Translations under genes and position numbers: made by a program | Shown here: piece by piece, positions 1 to 7,098 of the stretch | How positions within the stretch are numbered: the first letter of the stretch is position 1 | Layout: each line of letters starts with the position of its first letter | DNA from: a bacterium | GTDB lineage: Bacteria; Electryoneota; Electryoneia; Electryoneales; Electryoneaceae | Direction of reading: 5' to 3' | Assembly (NCBI GenBank): GCA_014729955.1 | Contig: WJJA01000050.1 | Coordinates: 1-10,398 of the forward strand | Length of the DNA stretch: 10,398 nucleotides | The notes under the pieces: generated by a model | Told to the model about the DNA's origin: nothing | What the model saw: the letters and a program-made list of their open reading frames with translations, nothing else | Databases searched by the model: none

Positions 1-407
1 ACCCACCACTTGTTGGGCACCGAGATCAGCACCGTGCCGCCGGGTTTAAGAATACGGTGCAGTTCACGCATCGTGCGTACCGGGCTGACCACGTGCTCAA
101 GTACTTCAAAGGAAATCACCGCATCGAACGACGCATCCCGGAACGGCAGCGCCTCTCCCATGGCGGTCACCCACTGCGCAGGCACATTTGACCCGGCCAT
201 CGGTTCGCTCTGCACATCGACTCCGACCACCTGCTCGAATCGATCCACGAACAGCTCGGTCTGGGCGCCGTTGCCGCAGCCGAGATCGAGCAGGCGACCG
301 CCCTTTTCCAGGATATCCGACAATTCCGATGCAAGACGGCGGCGACGTTCCAGGATCAGTTCCCCGCTCTCCGCCGGTTTGCCCAGTGCGATGGTGGCAG
401 CACCCAT
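1..407 (-). CDS. Class I SAM-dependent methyltransferase, N-terminal part (runs off window)
   Basis: The reading frame starts with ATG at 407 and stays open to the window edge, giving 135 residues with the C-terminus missing. Residues 39-47 read LLDLGCGNG, the glycine-rich SAM-binding motif I. VVGVD (60-64) carries the acidic residue after strand beta-2, FDAVISFEVLEHV (94-106) is the motif typical of the Methyltransf_11 family, and HRILKPGGTVLISVPN (117-132) is the post-motif segment. The family transfers a methyl group from SAM to small molecules, quinones, lipids or proteins; the substrate cannot be told from this half. The ATG shares its A with the TGA of metG (TGATG, 1-nt overlap), so the gene is probably translationally coupled to metG and is the fifth gene of the operon. 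A GGGTGA run just upstream, inside metG, may serve as a weak ribosome binding site. The fold call is firm; the specific function is unknown. Confidence 0.88.
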   Translation of the reverse strand, partial: MGAATIALGKPAESGELILERRRRLASELSDILEKGGRLLDLGCGNGAQTELFVDRFEQVVGVDVQSEPMAGSNVPAQWVTAMGEALPFRDASFDAVISFEVLEHVVSPVRTMRELHRILKPGGTVLISVPNKWW

Positions 408-2311
408 CAGCTCACCCGCAAGCCTGATTTGACATCGCCGGGCGTCAACAGGTTGAGCGAATCGCCGTCACGTACCGCCAGCAGCATGCCCTGCGATTCC
501 ACGCCGCGAATCTTCGCCGGCTGCAGATTGGCGACGATCACGATCGTCCGCCCGATCATCTCTTCCGGCGCATAGTGCTGCGCCACTCCCGCGACCAACT
601 GCCGTTTCTCCTCGCCCACCTCGATCTCGAGACGAAGCAGCTTGTCAGTCTTCGGCACCGGCTCGGCATGCAGCACCTTCGCGCTACGCAGATCCACCTG
701 TTTGAACTGATCGAAGCTGAGGTAGTCGTCTTCCGTTTTCTGCTCGTCGTCCTTCTTCGCCGGCTTGGTCTCCCCGGCCTTCGGGGGTTTCGGCTTTTCG
801 ACACGGGGAAATACAGCGTCGCCGTGCGTCAGCTTGCGACCTTCCAGCGACGTTCCCCATTTCGTATCGTCCCAACTGTATTGGATATCCGCGTCCGCTC
901 CAATCCGTTCCAGCAGCTCGTTCGCCTTGTTCGGCAGCACCGGTTGCAACAGCACCGCGGCGATTCGCACCGCCTCGAGCGCAGTGGAAAGCGTCCGCCC
1001 CGCGGCTTCACGGTCCTGCTTGACCGTCTTCCAGGGTTCGCCCTCTGTGAAGATCCGGTTCGCGGCACGCACGAACTGCAAGGTTTCCTCGATCGCCGCA
1101 TGGATCTGGATGCCCTCAACCTTCTGGAAGACGATGTGAGCCGTGCGTTCGGCCAGCTGCGGCAGCTCGTCTTCGGGCAGCGCATCCGCCTCAGGCACCA
1201 CGCCGTCGAAGAACTTGTCGATCAGTTTGGTGATTCGGCTGGCCAGGTTTCCGAGATCGTTCGCCAGGTCGGAGTTGATCCGCTTCACGAACATTTCCTC
1301 GGAGAAGTTTGCATCCTGGCCGACGACCATGTCACGCATCAGCACGTACCGGAACAGGTCGGGACCGTAGATGTCCGCCATGTCGAGGGGCTTGACCACG
1401 TTACCGCGCGACTTGGACATCTTTTCAGCGTCCTTCGACAGCCACCAGCCGTGCGCGAGAATGTGCCGCGGCGGTTCCAGCCCTGCGGCGTGCAGCATCG
1501 TCGGCCAGTAGACCGCATGGGTGGTGAGAATGTCCTTGCCGATGAGGTGATAGTCGGCGGGCCATGCGGGCGAACTGCCTTCCGGTGGGGAAACCGTCGC
1601 CGCGTAGTAGTTCAACAGCGCGTCGAACCAGACGTACGTGACATAGTCTTCATCCCAGGGAATCGGAATGCCCCAGGAGAGCCGGCTTTTCGGACGTGAG
1701 ATGCAGAGGTCGCCGAGCGGTTGCTGCAGAAAGCCCTTCACCTCGTTCATGCGAAATTCGGGCAGCACCGCGTCCGGATGCGATTCGTAGAACTCCAGCA
1801 GCCATTGCTGATGCTTTGACATGCGGAAAAAGTAGTTCGATTCCTTGATCTTCTCGACAGGCCGTCCGCCGATGGGATCCTTGCCGTCGACGAGGTCCTT
1901 CTCCGTGAAGAACCGCTCTTCTGTGACCGAGTAATACCCTTCGTAGTCTTCCTTGTAGATCTCGCCCTCGTCATACAGTTGCTGCAGGATCTCCACGACC
2001 ACTTTTTCATGCCGCGGTTCTGTGGTACGGATGAAATCGTCGTACTCAACATTGAGCTTGTCCCAGACATTGACAAACCGCTGGGCTGTGATATCGCAGT
2101 GTTCCTGCGGGGAACGGCCGAGCTTTTTCGCGGCGTCCTGCACCTTCTGGCCATGCTCGTCGGTGCCGGTGAGAAAATGCACATCACGTCCGAACAGACG
2201 ATGGTATCGTGCCATCACATCGGCCAGCAGCGTGGTGTAGGCATGCCCGATGTGGGGCTCGTCGTTGACATAATAGAGAGGTGTGGTGAGGTACAATCTC
2301 TGCTTGCTCAT
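407..2311 (-). CDS. metG: Methionyl-tRNA synthetase with C-terminal tRNA-binding domain
   Basis: This cytoplasmic class I synthetase charges tRNA-Met with methionine using ATP. The 634 residues carry the HIGH signature as HIGH (20-23, in PHIGHAYTT) and the KMSKS loop exactly (297-301). The Rossmann core and connective peptide are followed by the alpha-helical anticodon-binding domain starting near NDLGN (351-355). A Lys/Pro-rich linker (about 503-527) leads to an EMAPII/Trbp111-like OB fold (about 530-634), a known dimerising, tRNA-binding appendix. The knuckle region (about 125-152) follows the one-knuckle layout, but the cysteines are gone: SVTEE and DPIGGR stand where CxxC pairs occur in zinc-binding relatives. 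A zinc-free knuckle is therefore expected, as known in some MetRS enzymes. The ATG start has an AGGCAGGGA run upstream as a modest SD. It lies 41 nt after ricT and overlaps the next methyltransferase by 1 nt. Identification is secure. Confidence 0.97.
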   Translation of the reverse strand: MSKQRLYLTTPLYYVNDEPHIGHAYTTLLADVMARYHRLFGRDVHFLTGTDEHGQKVQDAAKKLGRSPQEHCDITAQRFVNVWDKLNVEYDDFIRTTEPRHEKVVVEILQQLYDEGEIYKEDYEGYYSVTEERFFTEKDLVDGKDPIGGRPVEKIKESNYFFRMSKHQQWLLEFYESHPDAVLPEFRMNEVKGFLQQPLGDLCISRPKSRLSWGIPIPWDEDYVTYVWFDALLNYYAATVSPPEGSSPAWPADYHLIGKDILTTHAVYWPTMLHAAGLEPPRHILAHGWWLSKDAEKMSKSRGNVVKPLDMADIYGPDLFRYVLMRDMVVGQDANFSEEMFVKRINSDLANDLGNLASRITKLIDKFFDGVVPEADALPEDELPQLAERTAHIVFQKVEGIQIHAAIEETLQFVRAANRIFTEGEPWKTVKQDREAAGRTLSTALEAVRIAAVLLQPVLPNKANELLERIGADADIQYSWDDTKWGTSLEGRKLTHGDAVFPRVEKPKPPKAGETKPAKKDDEQKTEDDYLSFDQFKQVDLRSAKVLHAEPVPKTDKLLRLEIEVGEEKRQLVAGVAQHYAPEEMIGRTIVIVANLQPAKIRGVESQGMLLAVRDGDSLNLLTPGDVKSGLRVS

Positions 2312-2352
2312 CGAACGGTTCCCTGCCTGTTATCATCGGTCACCGGACCGGA

Positions 2353-3831
2353 TTATCGTCGTCTGTTACGGACCCCGCGCACACCGGGCGGGCGCCCCTT
2401 CGGAAGATCCGACCCGCCGCCGGAGGCCGGGGAACTGCCTCCCTTATCCGACCCGCCGCCTTTTTTAGATCCGCTGTTCTTCGGGCCTTGAGCATCCGGT
2501 CCGCCCTTGCCGCCGCCCCCCTTGTTCCTGCCGGAACCGCCGCGTCCACGCCGTGGCTTGCCGGGACGGCGTCCGCCGGATGTGTCACCGTCACCCTTGC
2601 CTTCCGCCTTGCCGCCGCCCTTTTTCTCCTGCGGTGCGCCGCCTTTGGAAGAAGGCTTGCCGCGCCCTCGACGACCTCGTCTGCGGCTCTTGCCCGATCC
2701 CTTGCTTTCGCCGCCTTTGTCGCTCGATTCCTGCTCCGGCGATCCGGCTTTTGCACCGCTTTCGCCCTTGGACGACTTCGAAGGCCGCGCGCGTCCTTTT
2801 CCGCCGCGTCCGCTGCGACGGTCCTTCTTCTCGCCGCCCTTCTTTCCTTTCTTCTCCCTGGATTCCGAGTCGTCCGAGGAGGTCAGGGCCGAGTATAGGC
2901 TCTCCGGCTCCTCAACGGCAACCAGTTTCGCCTGCTCTTCGGCCTTGGAGGGGTCCTCTTTAAATGTGAGCAGAGAGGGTTTCTTCTCCGCTTCGGGATT
3001 CCAATCGGAATACTCCACGATCTGCTCGTAGGTGTAGGAATGACGGGTGCCGTCCTCCCACACAATCCCCGCGGAATCGAAGCAGACATTCAATTTTTCG
3101 ATCGTCCCCTGCCCCCGCGGCCCCTTCACCCTGGTGTCCGGCTTCGGGAAACGGGTGTTGACATCGCGATACTGCTCCACCTCGTAACGCAGGCAGCAGC
3201 GCAACCGGCCGCACAACCCGGTGTTCTTCTGCGGGTTCAGCAGCAGGAACTGCTCTTTCACCATCTGCGTGGTAACGGGCTGGAATTCACGTATCCAGGA
3301 CGAGCAGCACAGCTCACGCCCACAGATGCCGATCCCGCCGAGACGCTTGGATTCGTCGCGGGCACCGATCTGCCGCAGGTCGATCCGTGTGCGGAAGTGA
3401 TGGGCCAGGTCCTTCACCAGCGCACGGAAGTCGACCCGTCCGTCCGCAGTGAAATAAAAGGTGAGTTTTTTACGGTCGAGCTGGTACTCAGCGTCCACCA
3501 GCTTCATCTCGAGTTCATGCTTGCGCACGAACTCTATGAAAACCGTTCGGGCGTCCTTCTCGAGCTTGCGGTTTTCCTCGAGGATTTGCAGGTCCTCCTC
3601 GCCGGCACGGCGCAGGACATCTTCGATCTGCTGCTCCGGCGCCGGCTCTTCCTCGCTCTGCTCCGGCTTCAGACGTTCCTGCCAGCGTTCGCCGATGAGT
3701 GTGACTCGCCCCAGGTCCTCGCCGCGATCCGCCTGCACCACGACCAGGTCGTTCGGCTGCAGCGGAAATTCCTGCTCGTTTTTATAGACGCATTTTCGGC
3801 GTCCTTTAAACTCGACTTCCAATAAAGGCAT
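2353..3831 (-). CDS. ricT: PSP1-domain protein of the RicT/YaaT family with long basic disordered tail
   Basis: Residues 1-280 match the YaaT/RicT family: an N-terminal segment (EFKGRRKCVY), a charged helix (about 75-110), then the PSP1 core with the two diagnostic cysteine clusters, GICGRELCCSSW (C170, C175, C176) and GLCGRLRCCLRYE (C207, C212, C213). In Bacillus subtilis, RicT works with RicA and RicF in a complex carrying [4Fe-4S] clusters that affects RNase Y-dependent mRNA processing, sporulation and biofilm formation; whether this organism has partners is not visible here. Residues from about 320 to 492 are an unusual low-complexity tail rich in Gly, Lys, Ser and Arg, ending RGVRNRRR, predicted disordered and strongly basic, so it may bind RNA. 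B. subtilis RicT is about 275 residues, so the tail nearly doubles the protein. The start has a strong SD, AAGGAAGGA, 9 nt upstream. The gene sits 41 nt after holB and 41 nt before metG, the common bacterial order. Confidence 0.93.
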   Translation of the reverse strand: MPLLEVEFKGRRKCVYKNEQEFPLQPNDLVVVQADRGEDLGRVTLIGERWQERLKPEQSEEEPAPEQQIEDVLRRAGEEDLQILEENRKLEKDARTVFIEFVRKHELEMKLVDAEYQLDRKKLTFYFTADGRVDFRALVKDLAHHFRTRIDLRQIGARDESKRLGGIGICGRELCCSSWIREFQPVTTQMVKEQFLLLNPQKNTGLCGRLRCCLRYEVEQYRDVNTRFPKPDTRVKGPRGQGTIEKLNVCFDSAGIVWEDGTRHSYTYEQIVEYSDWNPEAEKKPSLLTFKEDPSKAEEQAKLVAVEEPESLYSALTSSDDSESREKKGKKGGEKKDRRSGRGGKGRARPSKSSKGESGAKAGSPEQESSDKGGESKGSGKSRRRGRRGRGKPSSKGGAPQEKKGGGKAEGKGDGDTSGGRRPGKPRRGRGGSGRNKGGGGKGGPDAQGPKNSGSKKGGGSDKGGSSPASGGGSDLPKGRPPGVRGVRNRRR

Positions 3832-3840
3832 ACATCCTGG

Positions 3841-3849
3841 TCCTTCCTT
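3841..3849 (-). promoter_or_regulatory. Ribosome binding site of ricT
   Basis: The minus strand reads AAGGAAGGA here, ending 9 nt before the ATG at 3831. It supports that ATG over a second, out-of-frame ATG 4 nt further upstream (at 3835). Confidence 0.7.
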
Positions 3850-3872
3850 CGAAACGGCACGGCCGTTTCGTT

Positions 3873-5120
3873 CTATCGTGAAACCACGAGGGGGCCGTGA
3901 TCGAACAGCAGCGTGGCGATACGCACCAGCAGCTGGTGCATCACCAGGCCCGGCTGCACATAGCGCTCGATGTCCAGCCTCGCCTGCTCGATCTCCTCGA
4001 CGGCACGTGCGAAATCTCGCCCCGCGCAGACCTGCGCGAACCGTGACAGGGACGCATCGCGCCCGAGATGGGCGTACCGCTCGGGATCGGCATCGAAACG
4101 CTGCACATCCCGCAGCCAGATGCTCATCAACTCGAGCAGCACCGGCAGCTCTTTGGCCGCCGCACCCGTGGAGAGTTGATCGACAAGTTCGTCGATTTTG
4201 CCCGGATCATACTTGTACAAGACACGAAACACCCCAACCACCTGCTCCATCTTCCTGCCGGGATCGCCTTCCGCCCACTCCCTCGCCTGCATCCAGGAGC
4301 CGCCTGCAAGCCGTGCCGCGGTTGCCGCAGCGTCCGTCGCGACATTGCGCCGCTCGATCAAGGCACGTTCCAGTAACTGCGTGGGTAACGGCGAAAAACG
4401 GAAGGTCTGGCAGCGGGAAATGATTGTTGCCAGGAGCCTGGATTCACGCGACGACGTCAGGATGAAGACCGCGCCGCCCGGCGGCTCTTCCAGCAGCTTC
4501 AGGAACGCGTTCGCGGCCTGCACGCGAAGACGGTCGGCAGCACTGATCAGCACCACACGATATTCGCCGGAATAGGATGTCTTGGCGAACTCGCGCCGCA
4601 GGGTGCGGATGTGTTCCAGCACGATCTCCCGCCCTCCCTGCACTTCCAGCGGCGCATAATAATCGTTACGCTTGGCTGCGAGGACCTCATCGATCTTGCG
4701 CTGCTGGGCGGCCGTGTACTCTTCGCCGGCGGCATCGTCGTCTGAACTTTCCTTCGGGGTCGGCAACGGGAACAGAATTTTCAGGTTGGGGTGCTGCAGT
4801 TGACGGGTCTTGGCGCAATCGGCACACTGCTCGCAGGGCTTCTCGCCGGCCTTGCCGCGGCAAAGCAACGCACGCGCGAAATCCAGTGCCGTCGCCTCCT
4901 TGCCGACACCGTCATCGCCGAGGAACAGCATCGCATGCGGCACACGGCCGTTGCGCAGGCTACGCCCGAGAGCGGTCGTGATCCGCTCCTGCCCGATCAC
5001 GTCGGGAAAGCGGACGGCTAGGCCACCGGCTGTACCGGTGCTTTCGGATGCCTCGTTCGCGGGTTGGTCGCCCTCGCCGCCCGTGCCGGGATCGTCCGTG
5101 CTGTCTATGATCTCAACCAC
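3873..5120 (-). CDS. holB: DNA polymerase III delta prime subunit (clamp loader)
   Basis: The 415-residue protein is an AAA+ clamp-loader subunit that helps load the beta sliding clamp on primed DNA. After an acidic, Gly/Ser-rich extension (1-36) the core opens with FPDVIGQERI and PHAMLFLGDDGVGKEA. The P-loop (68-75) keeps the lysine but has Glu where the nucleotide-contacting Thr/Ser should be, and LISAADRL (191-198) lacks a Walker B DE pair, so ATP hydrolysis is unlikely, as is known for delta prime. A zinc module is formed by C87, C96, C99 and C102. The SRC motif (235-237) after LLEEPP is the trans-acting arginine finger. The C-terminal collar helices follow. I chose the GTG at 5120, which has AGGA 9 nt upstream (5130-5133) and overlaps the stop of the preceding EnvC-like gene by 16 nt; no in-frame ATG appears until residue 63. 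A dnaX-type tau/gamma is less likely because of the degenerate P-loop and the neighbours. Confidence 0.93.
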   Translation of the reverse strand: MVEIIDSTDDPGTGGEGDQPANEASESTGTAGGLAVRFPDVIGQERITTALGRSLRNGRVPHAMLFLGDDGVGKEATALDFARALLCRGKAGEKPCEQCADCAKTRQLQHPNLKILFPLPTPKESSDDDAAGEEYTAAQQRKIDEVLAAKRNDYYAPLEVQGGREIVLEHIRTLRREFAKTSYSGEYRVVLISAADRLRVQAANAFLKLLEEPPGGAVFILTSSRESRLLATIISRCQTFRFSPLPTQLLERALIERRNVATDAAATAARLAGGSWMQAREWAEGDPGRKMEQVVGVFRVLYKYDPGKIDELVDQLSTGAAAKELPVLLELMSIWLRDVQRFDADPERYAHLGRDASLSRFAQVCAGRDFARAVEEIEQARLDIERYVQPGLVMHQLLVRIATLLFDHGPLVVSR

Positions 5121-6394
5121 TGCAGTGGATCCTGCTTCTGTCGTTTGTGCCAGACCTGAAAATGCAGAGAAGGCCGGGGCAGATGCGCCACACGCCCCAC
5201 GGTTCCCAGCACACGGCCGGCGTCTATTTCTTCGCCCTCGCTCACCCAGACATCCCCAAGGTGCGCGTACACGGTATAAAACCCGTCATCGTGCTGGATC
5301 AGCATCGTCGTGCCGAAACCGCGCACGTACGTGATCCGTGTACACACCCCCTTCTGCACCGCGATAATCTCGTCGCCTTCGTCCGCGGCGATGTCGATGC
5401 CGGGGTTCTCGGTCCGGGTGCCGAGTTCGGGATTGCGTTCCATGCCGAATCGTTTCAGGATCGCCCCTTCCACCGGCCACGGCAGCTTGCCCTTGCCGGC
5501 GGTGAAGGTACGGAAGTCAGCCACCTCCCGCACAATCGCTTCGCCCGGCCCGCGATGAACTCGAATCTGCTGCACCTCGCCGCCCAGGCGTGCACGTTCC
5601 AACTTAGCGATCCAGTTTTCCACCTCTTGCATCGCCTCTTCGCGTTCGCGAATCAGCGAGGCAACCATATCCTTGTCCTGCCGTACATCTTCCAGCAGCG
5701 TTGCGATTTCTGTGCGGTCGCCGGCCAGTTCGTCACGCTCCGCCTCGGTCTCCGCGACCAGCTCCTCGACACGTTCCGCCGACCTCCGCTTCGCCTCGCG
5801 CGCTTCTCGAAGGTCGGCAATCGCCGCTTCCAGCTCCTCCGTCTGACGATCCTGGCGGGCCCGTGCGCGGCGCAACGATTCGAGGTTCCCACGGTCCCGC
5901 TCCTGGATGCGTCTCACATACACACGCCGACGCAACAAGTCGCCCGGATTCGCCGCCGCGGCGAGGAAACGCAATTGCGAACGGGTACCGTGCTTGTAAA
6001 GGTAGACCGCTCGTTCACGGATCTGCTCCTCCAGCAGCTCGACCTCGACATTGGTCTGCCCGAGCTTCCGTTCGGCAATCCCGAGACGGTGCCGAGTATA
6101 GCCGATGTCGTTGTCATACCGCTTCACCGCCTTGCGTGCGCCTCGAAGCTGCGCCTGCAGCTTGTTCAACAGGCGACGACGTGCGGCGATCTTCTGGTCC
6201 AGCGTGCCGATTTGCGACAGCAGCGACTGCTCACTCGCCTCCTGTTCCTTGAGAACGGTGGTCAGGCTGTCGATCTCGCCGCGCAGACGGTCCAGCTCGT
6301 CGCGAGGGTCCGTCGCCGCGAACAGTACCGTCGAAAACACCGAAAACAGTATGACAAGCAGCCGTGCCCGCATGGACAGGATAGGCTTCTCCAT
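5105..6394 (-). CDS. EnvC-like murein hydrolase activator (coiled coil plus degenerate LytM/M23 domain)
   Basis: From the ATG at 6394 the product has 429 residues. A signal peptide (MEKPILSMRARLLVILFSVFSTVLFA) directs it to the periplasm. Residues about 29-260 form long Arg/Glu-rich coiled coils, and a LytM/peptidase M23 fold covers about 303-429. Two zinc or catalytic histidines of active M23 enzymes are lost: the HxxxD motif reads NPGID (N330 for His, D334 kept), and the HxH motif reads SLH (S409 for His, H411 kept); H378 in YAHL remains. The RPSLHF stretch is close to the RPSLYF of E. coli EnvC, a non-enzymatic activator of cell-wall amidases controlled by FtsEX. An amidase-activating role in septal peptidoglycan splitting is therefore likely, though no ftsX is seen nearby. 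A longer frame from TTG 6487 is less likely because it delays the signal peptide; ATG 6373 is an alternative start. It overlaps holB by 16 nt and seems to head the operon. Confidence 0.88.
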   Translation of the reverse strand: MEKPILSMRARLLVILFSVFSTVLFAATDPRDELDRLRGEIDSLTTVLKEQEASEQSLLSQIGTLDQKIAARRRLLNKLQAQLRGARKAVKRYDNDIGYTRHRLGIAERKLGQTNVEVELLEEQIRERAVYLYKHGTRSQLRFLAAAANPGDLLRRRVYVRRIQERDRGNLESLRRARARQDRQTEELEAAIADLREAREAKRRSAERVEELVAETEAERDELAGDRTEIATLLEDVRQDKDMVASLIREREEAMQEVENWIAKLERARLGGEVQQIRVHRGPGEAIVREVADFRTFTAGKGKLPWPVEGAILKRFGMERNPELGTRTENPGIDIAADEGDEIIAVQKGVCTRITYVRGFGTTMLIQHDDGFYTVYAHLGDVWVSEGEEIDAGRVLGTVGRVAHLPRPSLHFQVWHKRQKQDPLQWLRS

Positions 6395-6416
6395 AATAAG
6401 ACGTACGATATCCACC

Positions 6417-6448
6417 GCAAGGTACGGCGTTTCCCGGTTTCGGTGCAA
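6417..6448 (-). promoter_or_regulatory. Candidate promoter of the envC-holB-ricT-metG operon
   Basis: The minus strand has TTG at 6448-6446 and TACCTTGC at 6424-6417 with 21 nt between. This resembles the TTTG/TA-N2-TTTG promoters of Bacteroidetes and relatives rather than E. coli sigma-70 sites. Initiation just downstream would give a leader of roughly 15-40 nt before the ATGs at 6394 or 6373 and would exclude the upstream TTG start. It lies between a terminator-like hairpin and the first operon gene. It was recognised by eye only and could be chance. Confidence 0.3.
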
Positions 6449-6502
6449 CTTGATCGGAACGCCTATCTTTTCAGGGAATCGAGACAAGACCGAAAACAGA
6501 AA

Positions 6503-6524
6503 CCGCGCAGCTCAGACCGCGCGG
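6503..6524 (-). terminator. Probable intrinsic terminator after the DUF5320 gene
   Basis: On the minus strand CCGCGC, a 10-nt loop and GCGCGG form a perfect 6-bp all-GC stem, followed directly by TTTCTGTTTTC. It sits 38 nt beyond the stop of the DUF5320 gene and upstream of the EnvC-like gene, so it would separate the two transcription units. The stem is short and the T-run is interrupted, so termination may be partial. Confidence 0.5.
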
Positions 6525-6561
6525 CAGATACAGACGCATCGTTCAGTTGTACTGCAACCGT

Positions 6562-6927
6562 TTATTCATCGGTATTCGACGGCGTACCCTTATCCGGTGA
6601 GATCAACTCGTTCAGACGACGCTTCAGCCTCGCCATCTCATGTTCCAGGTTGTCGATGTAGGCTTCGAGATCAACGCGTTCGTCCTCGACGGCAACCGGA
6701 AGTTCATCCCACCGGTTCCAGCCCCGCGCAGGGCCTCGACCCCAACCGGCGCCCCAACCACGCCCGCCGCCGAAGCAGCGCCCGTGTCCGCCGCCCCGGG
6801 CACGACCTCCTCGGCCGACGCCATAGCCGGCACCGCCGTAGCGGACACGATTGCCTCCGCAACGGCCGAAGCCGCCGCCGGTCAGCGGCCCTTCACCGCG
6901 CGGTCCTGTGCGATCAAATCCAGGCAT
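6562..6927 (-). CDS. DUF5320-type glycine-rich small protein
   Basis: The 121-residue product starts MPGFDRTGPRGEGPLTGGGFGRC, the characteristic opening of DUF5320 proteins (M-P-x-x-D-x-T-G-P-x-G-x-G-P-x-T-G). The middle (20-70) is Gly/Arg-rich with only two cysteines (C23, C51). The C-terminal part (about 76-112, DERVDLEAYIDNLEHEMARLKRRL) is a charged helix likely to form a coiled coil. Function is unknown; such proteins recur beside NifX-like and Mrp-like genes in anaerobes, so a role in the same metal-cluster system is inferred. The ATG at 6927 is supported by an excellent SD; a longer frame from TTG 7059 would add 44 residues of unconvincing sequence. It lies 171 nt beyond the stop of the upstream ATPase; that gap has no clear terminator or promoter that I can see, so read-through from the ATPases is possible but not certain. 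Confidence 0.82.
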   Translation of the reverse strand: MPGFDRTGPRGEGPLTGGGFGRCGGNRVRYGGAGYGVGRGGRARGGGHGRCFGGGRGWGAGWGRGPARGWNRWDELPVAVEDERVDLEAYIDNLEHEMARLKRRLNELISPDKGTPSNTDE

Positions 6928-6931
6928 GATG

Positions 6932-6940
6932 CCCTCCTTT
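6932..6940 (-). promoter_or_regulatory. Strong ribosome binding site fixing the DUF5320 start
   Basis: The minus strand reads AAAGGAGGG here, 4 nt before the ATG at 6927 (about 6 nt from the GGAGG core). It is near-perfect anti-16S complementarity and decides the start against the longer TTG-initiated frame. Confidence 0.8.
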
Positions 6941-7098
6941 CCTATCTTTTCAGTCCTGTTCCTTCGATGTCTTGACTGGTTTCCACGCTCTCCCGCTGCG
7001 AGTTCTGAAGAACGGATAGAGCGTTCAATGCACCCAAGGGCAGAGCGGCGCAATCCCAAGAGTGGGGCGGGCGTCCCTTCCCGTCGCTTCTCCCCAGC

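Noticed and set aside
575..1699. 374-codon plus-strand frame opposite metG
   Set aside because: Antisense shadow; metG on the other strand has intact HIGH and KMSKS motifs.
3040..3825. 261-codon plus-strand frame opposite ricT
   Set aside because: Antisense shadow of the conserved PSP1 core.
6395..6487. Upstream TTG start for the EnvC-like gene
   Set aside because: It would put over 30 residues before the signal peptide and would lie upstream of the candidate promoter.
5147..6661. 504-codon plus-strand open frame opposite the EnvC-like gene
   Set aside because: It is a mirror of the minus-strand coding bias in GC-rich DNA; its translation shows no family motif, while the minus strand gives a signal peptide, coiled coil and LytM domain.
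6928..7098. Terminator between the second ATPase gene and the DUF5320 gene
   Set aside because: I found no stable hairpin followed by a T-run; only a 5-bp inverted repeat at 7002-7013.
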